Shown here piece after piece: positions 35,950 to 48,743 of a stretch of DNA of 64,000 nt. Below the pieces are notes generated by a model. That model made no database searches and had not been told where the DNA came from. It saw only the letters and a program-made list of their open reading frames with translations. The stretch spans positions 186,001-250,000 of the forward strand of contig JAHLJZ010000013.1 of assembly GCA_025602915.1 (NCBI GenBank), read 5' to 3'. This stretch comes from Paraphysoderma sedebokerense (lineage: Eukaryota > Blastocladiomycota > Physodermatomycetes > Physodermatales > Physodermataceae). Position 1 is the first letter of the stretch. The number at the start of each line of letters is the position of its first letter. Made by a program: the position numbers and the translations under genes.

Positions 35950-37230
35950 TCAAATTAACCCATCTTGAGCCAAAACTTCCTTTATCACGTCTTCTCTGCA
36001 GAGTCCAAATGGTTCTAAACTTAAACTAAAATAACTATTCACACCAAAAGAGCAAGTATTATTGACCTCAAGGACATACAATTTTCCAGCGCCATCCATC
36101 CTAATATCTACTCGACCGTAGCTAGTACCACCAACCGCTTTGTATGCATTATGGGCAACGGTTCGAAGTTCCTCGATCAAGGACGCTTCAGCAGAAGAAA
36201 CTTGACACTCCGCGGGAGTGCCATCCGGAGGAGAAATTAGAGACGAAGCCATGAATAAGCGCTCGATAGGATGGTAAGCTTGAGATGGCGAAACGGCAAT
36301 CGTGCTACCGGGATTCGATAGTTACGTGAGTATACCGCCAAAGTACTATTGAAAAATGTATAAATGGCCTTACAATTCACGACCGCTCAAGAACGGCTGA
36401 ATCACTACTGGTCCATAATCTTTCACCATCTGAGAGGCTTTGTTAATGCAATCGGGCACACTATGCAGCACACAATCGTTTCCGGTACCCAAACTATTGT
36501 AGCCTTCATCAACCTTGACAAAGAAGGGTGGATTGATTTTGGAAATGGAGTCAAGGAATTGACTATCAGATAACATGTGGATGTTCTTTAAAGTGGAAAA
36601 AACAGGAATTAGTATGGTTCGGTTCACTCGCTTGTCAATGGATAATCAAAGACACTCACTTCTACTCGAATAGAGGGGACGTAAGGTACTGCATGCTCGG
36701 CAAATTTCTCATTCATGGAGCTTTTGCGAGCACACACTTCGGTATATGTAGTCATTGAACCAATTACGAAAGGATAATTTGATTCAAAGAATCTGTACGG
36801 GAACGAAGAGATAACGAGCATCAGTATTGTCCACAGAAATATTCTTTCAGTTTTCTAGAAATCTGTCCTGGCAAAACAGAAATCAGTACCTTGCCACACT
36901 GCATTCCGTCGTATCGATGTCACTCGAAACATCAGCATGAAGATAAACAATATCTTCCAGAGGAATACTTTTGGCTTTCATTTGCAAGTTAGAGGAAGAA
37001 ACGAAATGCGCTGTGGTAATGAACCCCAGGTTGGAGAACACTGAGCACAGATCATTGAAGTAGCTGCCATCATCGTAGTCTGGGCTGTAGATGACATGAA
37101 CATGTCTGTTGGGCTTCCGCTGGTAGATGTCCTTGCCAATGGGGGTGGGGTCAGCATCGATGGCTTTCAGTCTCTCGACGATATCAGGAGCCGAGGTTGG
37201 CAAGAATTGGACACCGGGAAGTTGACGCAT
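35950..37230 (-). CDS. D-alanine-D-alanine-ligase-like ATP-grasp enzyme, paralog B
   Basis: Four exons from ATG 37230. Introns fall after SVAR (about 36890), after SIRVE (about 36660) and inside SGREF (about 36375). Core motifs parallel paralog A: FFVKVDEGYNSLGTG, FLSGREFTIAVSP across the third intron, AVGGTSYGRVDIRMD and YVLEVNNTCSFG with the metal ligands kept. The first two intron positions and phases equal those of A, while the third intron of each copy is absent from the other. The N-terminal extension (to PTSAPDIVERLKA) is longer than in A. Substrate unknown. Confidence 0.85.
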
Positions 37231-38125
37231 TGATGGATGGCGAGAGCTGCAGCGACCTAGGAGAGGGATGCGGCTGGTGGGGCGTTGATAGCAGGGATGG
37301 GGGATGGTGCGGAATGCGTGGGGATTTGAGTGGTTACTGTGGGATGGATGTCAGAGGGAGCGGAAGGAAGTACATATGCGGAGGTGGAATTTGTGACTGG
37401 CGTGAAGGGAGAGGAAGTTCCAGAACACCGCGACGCGCGTGACGGATTGTGGAGTGGTCCTGCTGATTTCCTCCTTGTTATACATTACGTATTTCGATAA
37501 AAATACTGCATCTACGGTCAATTCGTGTCTACAGCACTTATGACTTCAAATAGATGTTGTACCCGCATATCAGAATACACGGTGCAACACGGATGGAATC
37601 ACAATTTATGTGGGCATGTGATCTGATTTTGTTCCAGCCAGATATTAATCTAATTGTATCGATACCTATGGAAAGTACTTAGCTGTGTGCCAATGTACCT
37701 TTGCTGTGTGACAATGTACAAAATGAAGAATGACACTTATCATGAAGAGTGAAATCACCTTCAGTCCACTGAGGTGCAGATTTCATGGACAGCAATGGAT
37801 CCTGCATTCACAGACGCGCCATTCCTACTTGCCATCCCAACCTTCAGAAAAGAACTAACATGACTATCTGAGATGGAAGGGAATCAAGGATGCGGACAGC
37901 GGGATATAAATTAAGCATACTTTAACAGGGATATTTGCATGATAAATTCAACGTTTTGTTCGGCAGGTAACATTGATATTCACGCACAAAAACCAACGTT
38001 TGCCCTTCCGAGCCAAACACTTCAGAAAAAAATGTCGAACCCCGCAGATGAAATGAAGAACTTGAGTCTCTAATACGTATTGCTCTTAGTCATTCAACCT
38101 CTCGCTAATTAAATTTTTACTCAAT
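37231..38125. other. Divergent intergenic region ATP-grasp B / RasGEF
   Basis: About 900 bp. The first 200 bp are G/purine-rich on the plus strand (leader side of paralog B). A 21-bp tandem duplication lies at 37682-37723. No gene seen. Confidence 0.4.
37682..37723. repeat. 21-bp imperfect tandem duplication
   Basis: GCTGTGTGCCAATGTAC and GCTGTGTGACAATGTAC occur 21 bp apart, differing at one base within this core. Only two copies. Confidence 0.5.
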
Positions 38126-41100
38126 ATGGCGAGTATGGCTGCTCCCCCCAAACTTATGGGAATAGTTTTCCAGCCCGGCACACTATACCCAACGGCGAAA
38201 AAACTCGGTCCAAATGTGTTACTCTTCAATAATGCAACGGGCATGCCTGCTGCTCTGGACAAAAATGGGTTCGCAATTCTGGAAGCAGCAGGTGATTATT
38301 CTGCTGAAAGGTTGGACTCTGAAAAAGTTAAGAGGGTATGTAGCTATAGTTTATTTTTTCAATTGTTCGTAATAACGAGCACTTGAATTGCTGAATTATG
38401 CTTAGGTACTAATAACTGTCTATCTCAACGAATTATCTCTTTATCTATTTTGCAGTGGAAACATAGTCTAGAAGGACAAGATAAAAAACAGAAATTTAAA
38501 ACACTAAAAGCGTCACTGAAGTCTAGTTCATCGTTTACACTGCGACGCCGCAAGTCTTCGCTGCCAAATACACCTACCAGCGGAGGAATTTCGAAAATGG
38601 ATGATAAGGACGACAAAGAAAAGAACAGTTTTTTGAACACTATTCGTCGACGTCGCGGTTCCGTTGAACAAAGTTCGAATGGAAAGATAGACAACAACAT
38701 GAAAATATTCATGCACCAACACAAATCGATGAGTACTAACGAATTAGAACCTCATGACAATAATCATCGTAATAGTTTGGGTTCACATGGGGATGTTCGA
38801 CCCCGAAAACTAGTATTCCAAGAACCAACAGGAATTCCTAGAGATAACTCGACCGATTTCAAACACTCAACTACACCTCACATTAGTATCGCTGAAGATC
38901 CAACATCTAATGGTGACACGCATTCTCATTTGCGCGAAAATTCTTCTTCGTCTTCTTCCACTGCAGTGGACAATACAAGACGACTTAGTTCCGTCAGTTC
39001 ATGCGCATATGAAGGTGCTTTGGAAATGCAACCGATTAATGGTCCCCTTCGAATGGAAAGCACCGTCGGGAAAGTCAGACCAGCTAATTTAAGGGATTAT
39101 ATGTTCACGATGTTCCCTAGCGACGGAGTATGTTCTCTTTCCTGAAGAATCTGCAGCAGAATTCATGATTGTTAAGTCTTCATTTGTAGGAGCCTATGGT
39201 CTCTATCGCTATAACGGAGAACTGCATGGCATTACCAGATGAAAAGCACAAACATCCCCACGCTTTTACTTTGATACATGACGGTGGATCTTTGACTTTA
39301 ATTGCAGATAGTCATGAAGCCATGGTTAGTGTCTTCTCCTTCAATTAAATTGCAACAATATTGCAGCCCTTTAACACCCGTATTTTCCATCCAAAGCTAT
39401 CATGGGTATCCGCAATTAATACTGCTAGTGTTAATATTTATTTGGGACAATGTTACGATTTGTCCAAAACCAATACTTCTAGTGATGGAACTGAAGATGG
39501 TACATTCTCCAAATATTCATATCTCTTACATTCGAAAATACTTTGCTAACCTTACTCTATTTATTTAGTCCGAGACATTTTCCCATCATGGAACGATTAT
39601 AAGCGAGAATACGAAACGTTTCTCCGCGAATTCAACATTTCCGAACTTAACAAGATCAAAATCGCTGAAAAGAGAGATCACAGCAAGACAGCGGAAGACA
39701 GTGAAAAATGGCTCAAGATTCGCAACCGAAAATCAGTTCTGATAAAAAATAGCAGTACCGACATTTTCTTGCTGGATGAGATGCTGCGCAACGCAAACCT
39801 GGCGAAAGAACAGCAACAAAATAACCAGCCACAGTCCGGATCACCGTCATCAGGAACGCCAACACCGCAACGTCAGCAAAGTGAAGGTTTACCTACAGTT
39901 GCGCCGGTTATAGTTACCCCTTCCACTTCATTCTTGTCACCCGGCGGCGGAGGGTCGAATCTATCAAGTAGACGTTCAAGCATCAGTCAATTGAAATTAA
40001 CTACCTTAGACTCCTCTATTCAACTTCTCAGCGTGAATGAAGCTTCAGAAATACAAAGTGACATTAAAACATCATATTCAGGTTACGGTTTAGATACTGT
40101 CGATGAATTTATGTCACCGGCAGCAGCTACTGTTGAAGTGTTTAAAGAGTTGGCCAAAATTCCGGGTACAGCTAATGCAGTTCCAGAACCGAAAGCAAAG
40201 GAAAGAGAAAAGTGCTTAATGAGACAGTTAAGCACAGAGTTTAATGGTAGCTTGGTCATTGAGTACGAAAAGAATGAAGATGGAACCTTGGATAAGTCTC
40301 ACATTACCGGAGCGACCGTGACTAAGTTGGTCGAAAAATTGGCCGATGAAAATCAAACTGGTATGGCTACGATATTTACGAATTGTTGTTGGTAACTTCT
40401 AACGCCCCTTTTGATTTTAATTGATTACCATTTTATTACCGTTAGACATGGACTACGTTAATACATTTTTCCTCACATATCGCCACTTCACAGACGTGGC
40501 TACAGTGATTGATAAAATTATCTCGCGAATAAACTGTCAGCCACCAGACGGTGCTACCGATACTCAAATTGAATATGTTCGTAAATGGCGACCACTCATT
40601 CGACTGCGATTGACCGCAGTAGTCAAATACTGGTTAGAAAATTTCTGGGTAGATTTTATTCCACAAACGGCAAGAAGAGAATTAGAAGATTTCTTGATTC
40701 TGCTTGAAAATATGAACCCAGAACAAGATGTTGATACAGAGATGTTCAACGAATACGCGGCCAATTTCGCCCATGTGGCGAAATTGATGAGGAAGTTGGT
40801 TATTTATCAGGTATTTATTTATTCACCCCACATTAGTCTTATGGTTACGCTAGCAACTCACTTGTCTTATCTCTTTCCTTTTGACACCTGCGAAAATCAT
40901 AGGAACAAAACTATAAACCGCCTGCTAAACCAACTCGTCCAGAGAAGCCAAAGAAGGAATTCTTCCAACTGGATTGGATGGAGATAGCACAGCAATTAAC
41001 CTTAGCCGAACATCAACGTTTCGTCGCGGTTCGACCGATTGAATTGGTTTTGCAGTTGTGGGCTAATGTTCAGGAACCACATGTTCAAGCTGAATTAACT

Positions 41101-41940
41101 AATATTATGGAAATGATAGCGCATTTCAACCAGATGAGTTACTGGGTTGCTACCGAAATTACTACACAACCCGAGTTAAAAGCCAGGGCTTTGGTTGTGG
41201 AAAAGTTCATCAAGATCGCGAAGGTATGAAATTCCTCATTTTTGTCTTTCTACATTTTGTGCCCCGTGGTTACAATGGAGTGAATATTAATTTATTTTGC
41301 TGTCGATTATGTTCAATAGGAATGCCGTAAAGAACGTAACTTCAATACTCTCATGGCCATTATTTCCGGATTGAACTTATCAGCGGTCACGAGGTTGAAG
41401 CAGACATGGGAAATTGTACCAGAGAAACACAAGCACACTATAAAGGAATTAGAAGAATTAGTTAGCCCTCAAGGAAATTATAAAAATTATAGGGCTATCT
41501 ATGATCAAATGGAGAGGGAAAAGGGTAGTGTCCCCTTCATTCCGTTCTTTGGTATGTATACTTTTTCATGCTATGTTATCTCAGTTTGGATCATTGGGAG
41601 GATTGTTTAACTTATGTCATCCTTTATATGATTAGGTTTATTCCTGAAAGATTTATTGTTCATCAATGACGGCAATCCGAAAAAATTAGAAAACGGATTA
41701 ATTAATTTCAGTAAACTTCGAACAATAACCAGCAAAATATCAACGATACAAGCATGGCAATCTGTTCCCATGAATTTCCCAGTGTCCGAAAACACCAAGA
41801 CGTATGCGGATTATGTGCGATCGTTGCGAGCCTTGAAAGAACCAGCGCTGTACAAGTATTCTCTTTTGTGCGAAGCAAAGAATGGGGACGGAAATTCTGT
41901 CAGGTTGGTGGACAAATGGGCGAAAGAAAATAGAAAATGA
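38126..41940 (+). CDS. Ras guanine-nucleotide exchange factor with PH domain
   Basis: Nine exons (38126-38335, 38456-39127, 39190-39324, 39367-39499, 39569-40360, 40446-40810, 40903-41223, 41320-41551, 41636-41940) keep frame throughout, giving about 1054 residues. Order: Ser/Arg-rich N-terminus; PH domain at about 295-380 (HAFTLIHDGGSLTLIAD ... WVSAINTA); linker; RasGEF_N from about 600 (DYVNTFFLTYRHF); Cdc25-type catalytic domain from about 790 (DWMEIAQQLTLAEHQRF, LNLSAVTRLKQTW, FLKDLLFINDGNP). It should load GTP on Ras or Rap at the plasma membrane. The intron at 40361 uses the GTATGG site that restores the RasGEF_N motif; a later GTAACT site breaks the frame. The Ras palmitoyltransferase subunit gene follows 283 bp downstream. 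Confidence 0.93.
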
Positions 41941-42112
41941 GAGAATTTGTTTATGGCAGAAGAGAGACAGAGAATTAATAGTTGTTGAAATGAAGAATGT
42001 ATTATGTAGTCATTAATTTTTGCCCGCGTTTATTTCTTGAGCTAGCGCAGACATGTTGTTTTCGACCGTTGATACCGTTGCATCCTACTTTAATTCTTGT
42101 ATATTATCCTCA

Positions 42113-42118
42113 AATAAA
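42113..42118 (+). terminator. AATAAA poly(A) signal of RasGEF
   Basis: Hexamer about 170 bp past the RasGEF stop and 105 bp before the next ATG. Confidence 0.4.
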
Positions 42119-42223
42119 TCACCACCGACGCTGATGTACTTTAACTATTCTCATTCATATCTCGTTACCATCCGTCGCTGAAAAATCAACCTCAGATCTC
42201 CGTGAAAAATAGCTTTCGCATCG

Positions 42224-44076
42224 ATGGAAAAAATTGTTCATCAAACTTCTGGCTCAGTTACAGCGATTCAGCAATCGAATGAAACTACGACTTCGTTTGA
42301 AGACAGAAGAATGGCATCTTCTGTAGCATCTGATATTCCTCTTCCGGTCTCTCCGCAATCTGCTACGGACATAAGGGATAATTCTGGAGAAAATGAAAGC
42401 GCCGAGAACACCCGACAGTCAGCTCCCAGACAGCTAGAATCAACGTCTATTAAGTCTTTCTCTCAATCATCACAGCATACTTATTCTTCGTCATCTCATC
42501 TCTCCGAACCTATCAACGCAGTGCCGATGGTGGAGCCGGTTGTAGTTACTGACCAGGCAACACTCAACTCAAATTCTGTACCCACGACGAAGAGTCTGGG
42601 CCAAGTGGGTCCACCTATTGAAACTATACCGTTATTAAGTATTTCTGATATTCCGGGGATCAAAGAATCAAATACCAAAGCAACAGAAATAACAAACAAA
42701 ACTGCCGATAATCCGTCCAACACGACTGTATCCACAACACCCGTTATGGTCACCGTGAATCCAGCATCACAGACCCAAACATATACTTATCCCATGGTTA
42801 CCATCAATCAACCGAGTTCGAGCCAGAATCAGCCTATGTATGCACCCGTTACAGGAGCTACCCTTCCACCTGTTGATCCCAATAAAACTCTGACGGTGGA
42901 ATTCTCTTACGGATCCGCCCTATCTGCCAATTTTGCACCGCCCCTCGATTTAATAGACCCCGATGCAGACTCAACCTACGCTCCAGATTCATTTACCTCT
43001 CCTTCAGCAGAGATGCTCACTCAATCTTATTCGTTCCACGATTACCCTAACCCGGCTCACTATGCCTCCGGTCACACGATTCTCAAAACTACTGGCTACG
43101 GTGGTGGCGGCGGTATTGCTGCTGGTGATGGAAGATATATCGTTGCACCTGTTAAGGTTAAAAAAGTTAGAATCGAAAGAGACTACGATACTGATCCTGA
43201 AATATGTAGGTTTAGATTATGGAATGAAGTTTGTCTGGCTGTATTAGGAGAAAGAGGAATTCCTGGAGGCGCTGCCACCGGAATTGCAAATGGACATACG
43301 GATATAAAGTCGAGCGATGAAAACCGATTAGAAAGGATAAAACAAGGCTTAGGAAGGAAAGTAGATATGCCGTCTTGGGTGATACAATATGAAAAGGATC
43401 TTGTTAGGGAGGTTAACAACAGGGTATAGTCTTTCTGGCCTTTATTAGTTTCTGTACATTCTATCATCTTTGAGTTTAATTTCTTTTAATGACTTCGTCG
43501 TGGAAACATTTTTATAGTATTCATTCTAAATTTTCCTTCCTTTGCTTTGAATCTGTAGATTCCGATTCAGCGAATTGACCAAACGATATCAACAATTAAT
43601 GAAATGATTAATGAAGCTGAAAGTATAAATGTGTGGAACGTTTTAGATAATTTAGCAGGATTTGTGACTGGATGGAGTTGGCAACTGTGCTTCTCGAGTT
43701 ATTATGATCGGGTACGTATCAAGTCCCTATATCAACTTTCCCGTTATTCTTCTGGCCATTTTGCTAGGGCGTGGTCTTGTGACTGCTACCATTACCTTGA
43801 TAGTACATCAAATATGTAACTAAATTGTTTGTCTGTTCGGCGACAGTGCTTGAATCGAATCACGGAATACGTCAACCAAGAAAACGCAGAAATATATCAC
43901 CCCAAGAAGTTGCATTTGCGTGACCCAAGAAAGACTGCATTTATGTCTGTAAGTTGTTAGAATTCCATATCTGATCTATTGACTGGGAGCAGTGCAGAGC
44001 ATCATCTGATTGAAGCTAACCTCCCTTCTTGGTCGGTTATTAGCTCGAAATCGAATTTTTGGCGGATAATTCTTGA
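42224..44076 (+). CDS. ERF4: Erf4/GOLGA7-family subunit of a palmitoyltransferase
   Basis: Four exons (42224-43423, 43559-43711, 43847-43948, 44044-44076) give 495 residues. The first 300 are Ser/Thr/Gln-rich and disordered. The conserved domain starts with VRIERDYDTDPEICRF and continues through IPIQRIDQTISTINEMINEAE, a hydrophobic helix pair (WNVLDNLAGFVTGWSWQLCF), YYDRCLNRITEYVNQENAEIY and LHLRDPRKTAFMSLEIEFL, closely following the GOLGA7/ERF4 pattern (IDxxxFxxTIxxLNxxxxEAE ... YxPxGLxLxDP ... LEIEI). Erf4 stabilises the DHHC enzyme Erf2, which palmitoylates Ras at the ER and Golgi. About 50 extra residues sit between strand 1 and the IDQ helix. It follows the RasGEF gene in the same direction. 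Confidence 0.88.
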
Positions 44077-44308
44077 CGATCTCTTTCGGAATATTAGTCT
44101 GGAACCCCAATCCTCTCGTACTTTCAGCGCCAATATAGTGATTTGAAAGACTTTTACGTACGGAATGTTTGAAAGCTGTAGTATACTAAATCAATCGACC
44201 AGAAAACTACACTAGAATTTAAAGAATCGCTGTATTTATTGTATGACATAAAGTAATATACCCCAAAATTTTCTAGTAATCCCAAATCGTCCAGAGGGAA
44301 GTCTGCCA

Positions 44309-45740
44309 TTACAATTTAGCAAAAACTTCATTCACAATTGGCTGCACCAATTTTCTGGACATCTTCAAGTTACCGACATTAAAGCATCTTAACATTCCTT
44401 TTTCGATTCCAGTAATATCTTTACTAGAATCAATCGCGACCTCATGAAAGGAGAATTCAGACAGTCCCATCTCAGTTCTTCCCAACAACTCTGTGCAAAA
44501 TCTTTGAACAATTTGATCCTTTGCGTTAAAAACCACTAATTCACGCCTAAACATTCCTTCTTTATCTTTGTACGCATTCAACAGAAACAAAACAACTATT
44601 CCTTGATTGTTCTGGAACGACTGCAGCGTTTCCATAAATGTATCATGGTTTGCGGATTTCGTAAGAAGGGACGAAAGAGATGTAGGAATACTGGAGATGC
44701 CGTATTCAACTTTTGCTAGATGTGACGACGGAGAAAATGATGATTCAAAAGATTTGTAGTCTCTTCTTAACAGGTCGGAAACTGATAACCCCTGTATGTC
44801 CGATTTGGCTTTAGATATTGAATCAAACAAATTCTTTGTAATCTCGGTAAATCGTTCTTCTGTTAACTCATTTTTGTCTGCGACCACATATCCATTTGAG
44901 CTATTGCTCTGATTATCCCTAATCAAATTCTTGGCCAATTCTTTGCCGATTTTTAAATCTAACTCTTTCACTCTGCCTATTTTAACATCAAAATTCACGC
45001 TGTCGACAGTAATTGGGCCTAGGAGTAACTCTGAGAGCAGCTGTTTTAGTGTCAATGGCAATGACTGAATCAGATCGATGAAGTGAGAGGCGACTAGCGT
45101 TGTAGCAGAAGCCACAGGCGATACAGTGTACAACGGAATTTGAATTGACCCTGTTTCCGAGTCGGAATCACCGGACATTGAGGAGGAGGTAACCAAAGAG
45201 GAGCAGAAAATTCTCTCGTCAGCATGATGATCAATGACACCTCTTACCAACGGTGTCAGATACTCCTGCGAAGGGCTCAATTTGTTATGATCTACCAGCA
45301 CCACTTCCTTGATTCTTCCTGCAGAAACTAATGACCGCAGAGGGACATTGTCGGTGAAAAACAGCTTTGAAAAGCTGGTGGCAATGGATGGACGAGAGAG
45401 AAAATACGTTGCATCACTTCGAAGAGGCAAATCAGCAGACGGTATATTTATTATCGGAATAGTGAGGCGCGCTCCAGATGCGGATGAACCGTGAGAGGGT
45501 GTTGATGAAGAGGATTCAAAGGCCGGGTAAGAAGACAAAAAGCCATAAATGAGGGCTGAAATCGTTGAATCGAGATCTAAAGCGTTGTTGCTATAGTCAA
45601 TTTTCAATCTTTGCTTATGTTACTGAAAAGTGGGAAGAGGCCTGACCTGCAGCTTCATTGCCAATGACAAGGTTGAAAGGTTCATCTGATGCAAGAACAG
45701 CAGCACATGACGATAGATATTTATGTAGTTCGGTTGTCAT
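44309..45740 (-). CDS. PPX1: Exopolyphosphatase, DHH/DHHA2 family
   Basis: Two exons (45740-45647 and 45576-44309) give 453 residues. The intron splits the first metal motif: IGNEAA joins DLDSTISAL, the NxAxDLDS block of Ppx1. The DHH box appears as GVIDHHADE. The DHHA2 domain occupies the C-terminal third. Ppx1-type enzymes cleave terminal phosphates from polyphosphate in cytosol or mitochondria with Mg or Mn. A Ser/Gly-rich loop follows the first motif. Its start lies 110 bp past the stop of the homogentisate dioxygenase gene, so the two are closely spaced in tandem. Confidence 0.93.
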
Positions 45741-45849
45741 CTTTTAAATGATGGAGCATAAAATTTATATTTTTGGTCAAGAGCGAGAGCGGGTGAAGCA
45801 CGGTCCGCGCCGATAAGAATATTGTACAATTTGCAAATTGACATATGGA

Positions 45850-47797
45850 CTAATATTTCAACACGACATCTTTGTTTTTCTCCTCAAAATTACTAACCAA
45901 TCCTTGCCAATGAGTCCAGTAATCTTCCTGTAACTTTTCGGATTCCTTGAAAGCCCACTTCGTTACGCTCATCATATAGCAGCTCTCAAACATGAAGGCC
46001 ATAGTGCCATCTGCAACTCTAACTGGCTCTAACTTTGCAACAGATGCTTTCTGGAATGCTGCAGTGTCTGGGCCATGGGGGGTCATCATAGAATGGAGAG
46101 AGGCACCTCCTGGAAGGAAGCCACTGGACTTGGCCTCGTAGGATCCGTGAATGAGGCCCATGAACTCGGACATACTGGATATCGAGAAAATCAAAGGTAT
46201 AACGCAAAATACTCAGTCAATACGGATATTTCTGTCAAAATTCAACTTCGGCAAGGACTTACCAATTTCGATGGAAGTAAGGAGGTCTGAAAGTGTGTTC
46301 ACCAACAGCCCATCGCGGTGGGAAGATCACGAAATCTAATAAATTGTGCATAAAGTTGAGCAAGGGGAAGAAAAACGGAACACGAATACGTTACAGACCA
46401 GCAATGGCGACACCAGGTGTACTAGATTTGCAAGTCAAAACTGTAAAAATCGAAGGATCCTGGGACCTCAATTGTCAGTTGAAAGTCAATGACTCCAGTA
46501 CGAGTAGAAATTACGCACTGGATGATCAAATGAAACAGTGTTCATCGTATTGAAATGGGCCAAATTATACTTGTAAGGAACGTAATTCCCGTGCCATGCA
46601 ACTACATTGAAGGGCGAATGGTCCTAGGTGAAGCAGCTATTCAGTACTTTCCGTCATTCCAACGAGGAAAGTCAAGCAGAAAGGAAAACAGACTTGTGTC
46701 GCTGACCACATTGCGTTGAGATACTTGTTGATAATAGTAAACTCAACATTTTGCCTTTCTTCATACCATGCGACAGGAGATTGGAAGTCTCGCGGATTCG
46801 CTAATCCGTTTGCACCAATGGGTCCCAGATCAGGAATTTCGAAACGGCCATTGAAGACTTCGAGAATATACCTAACCAATTCGACTCAGCTTCTACGTAC
46901 ATGTCATTTGAAATGAAGGAAAGTTGAAAGAAAAGACGACGTACCCTCTGCTGGGGCCGTGGGGTAAACTGACAGCAAACTTAACCCCTCTTGGAATTAC
47001 ACAGATTTCGTTTGGCTCCACAAACAATTTGCCAAATTCAGTGGTGATATCCAAAGCACCTTGCTGCGGAACTATAGAGTATTTATAAACAGAGTATTAA
47101 TTACTTTCAATGACGACTGTGACTGACCTGGCACAATAAAAATAGCATTGTTTGGCATAAAAACATCGCCGATGTGCACCACCGAACTTACCAATTAACA
47201 TTTCTCCGTCGGAATTAAACATGGCCATATCCGCCATGTTACAATTAGCGAGAAACACATGAACAGCTAATCCATTTTTTGTTGCAGGATCTCCAGCTCC
47301 ACATATGGTATGAAATCCCTGCGCAAAATTGACTTTGTGTTTGTCGGAGGACGGAATATCAAAGGGACTCCATCGTAATTGATTAGGCGTGAACTCGCAG
47401 TCCCCTGCTGTAGAAGCTGCCGAAAATGACCGGACAAGATGAGTGTGGGGGGCGAAATATTTTTGAAACGGAGTATGGCAAATTGAAGGTCGAATTCGGT
47501 ATAACCAACTATTTCAACGAATAGATTAAGTAAGAACAAAGGAAGGTTCGTGTTTAGCATTTGGCTTCGGTAAAGCATGGACCACTAGATAAGCAGTCAA
47601 CTATCCTCGCACCTCTTCAAATTATCTTTCCTTGGAGCTGTGAAAGCACTGCCGGAGAGTTGCTCCGCATACAATCCATACGGACAAACTTGCGGGGAAT
47701 TTTGACCTTCAGGGAGCGCACCAGGGAGTGCTTCAGAGACGTGATGATTGCCAAAGCCGGCAAGATATCCATATTTAGGTGCAGCTTTCTTGGACAT
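45850..47797 (-). CDS. hmgA: Homogentisate 1,2-dioxygenase
   Basis: About seven exons from ATG 47797. The N-terminus has [39 protein letters not shown], nearly identical to family members. Internal blocks are [44 protein letters not shown] and [11 protein letters not shown]. The C-terminal metal site spans FRPPYFHRN and [15 protein letters not shown] across an intron, with the expected Fe ligands His, Glu and His, then MTPHGPD. The enzyme opens the ring of homogentisate to maleylacetoacetate in Tyr/Phe breakdown. No maleylacetoacetate isomerase or fumarylacetoacetase gene lies in the window. Confidence 0.95.
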
Positions 47798-48743
47798 TTT
47801 GAATGTGCTTGTTGAATATGTTGATGATTTGTGAAGAGGCCTGGGAAAGTATTAAAGCGGACTCTCAACTTTGGTCAGAATGACAACGGAAATAGTTTCC
47901 GGCCTGATCCGTCCGTCCGTCAACTTCGATGGCGTGGCCCGTTTAATAAAATTTAGTTTTCACCTAATACGAACTTCAGTGCATGCGGCCACATAACAAG
48001 ATATACGATCAAATTTTCGAACAGAGAGCTTATGCGGAGATCACAGAAATTTGAGAGACTGGTTTTCCCTGTTTTAAATTGGCAGATCTCCTATTCTTGT
48101 CGAGGTGTCAGCCCAATATTGTTTTAGATTACGGATTGAGCATCACAGTGATCGAGGGAGAATATAAAAGCAAATTCCTCTATGTGAAGTAAAAGTTAGG
48201 TTCAGACTTTGATTTAATGCTACAGGCCTCGGGTCAAGCCGGTATATGAATGGTAGTCGGAAAGATGGGTATAAATTATATGTAGTTCAATATGAGTTTA
48301 TTTCCATTTAAATTTCTTTATTATTGATCTATGGCTCATCATTTTAAATTTAACGCTTGGCATGGATGAAAGTTCCATGCAGGGTCTATTAATAAGGGGA
48401 GCTGCTGAAGAGGAATCAACCTATCGGAGATTCCAACTCTTTCTAGATGTAGACACACAGCAGCACCAATACCATCAGAATAAATAAGTTACTTCTTTGG
48501 GTTCATGGTAATCGCCTTCGCTTTTGAGATGAAAATCGCCGTACTGGAACAGCTGCAGCGAAAGGAGGCTAGGCACAATGAATAGTGCAGTTGCCTATAA
48601 TATACGGGGACCTTCTCCCAGTAGTCAAGTATCCAAGTTTCAACAATTTAAAGCCTATCATAAATAATTCATCAAATTACACGATATTGTACAGTCTGCC
48701 TTGTAATATCAGATTACCTTGCATAATATATTGAACATGAATA
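47798..48743. other. Intergenic region between homogentisate dioxygenase and P450 B
   Basis: About 950 bp, AT-rich. It holds the promoter of the dioxygenase gene and the 3' flank of P450 B. No open frame of note, no RNA gene recognised. Confidence 0.4.

Noticed and set aside
40361-40445. Reading through IFTNCCW to a later GTAACT splice site in RasGEF
   Set aside because: That splice puts the RasGEF_N motif out of frame; the GTATGG site at 40361 restores TDMDYVNTFFLTYR.
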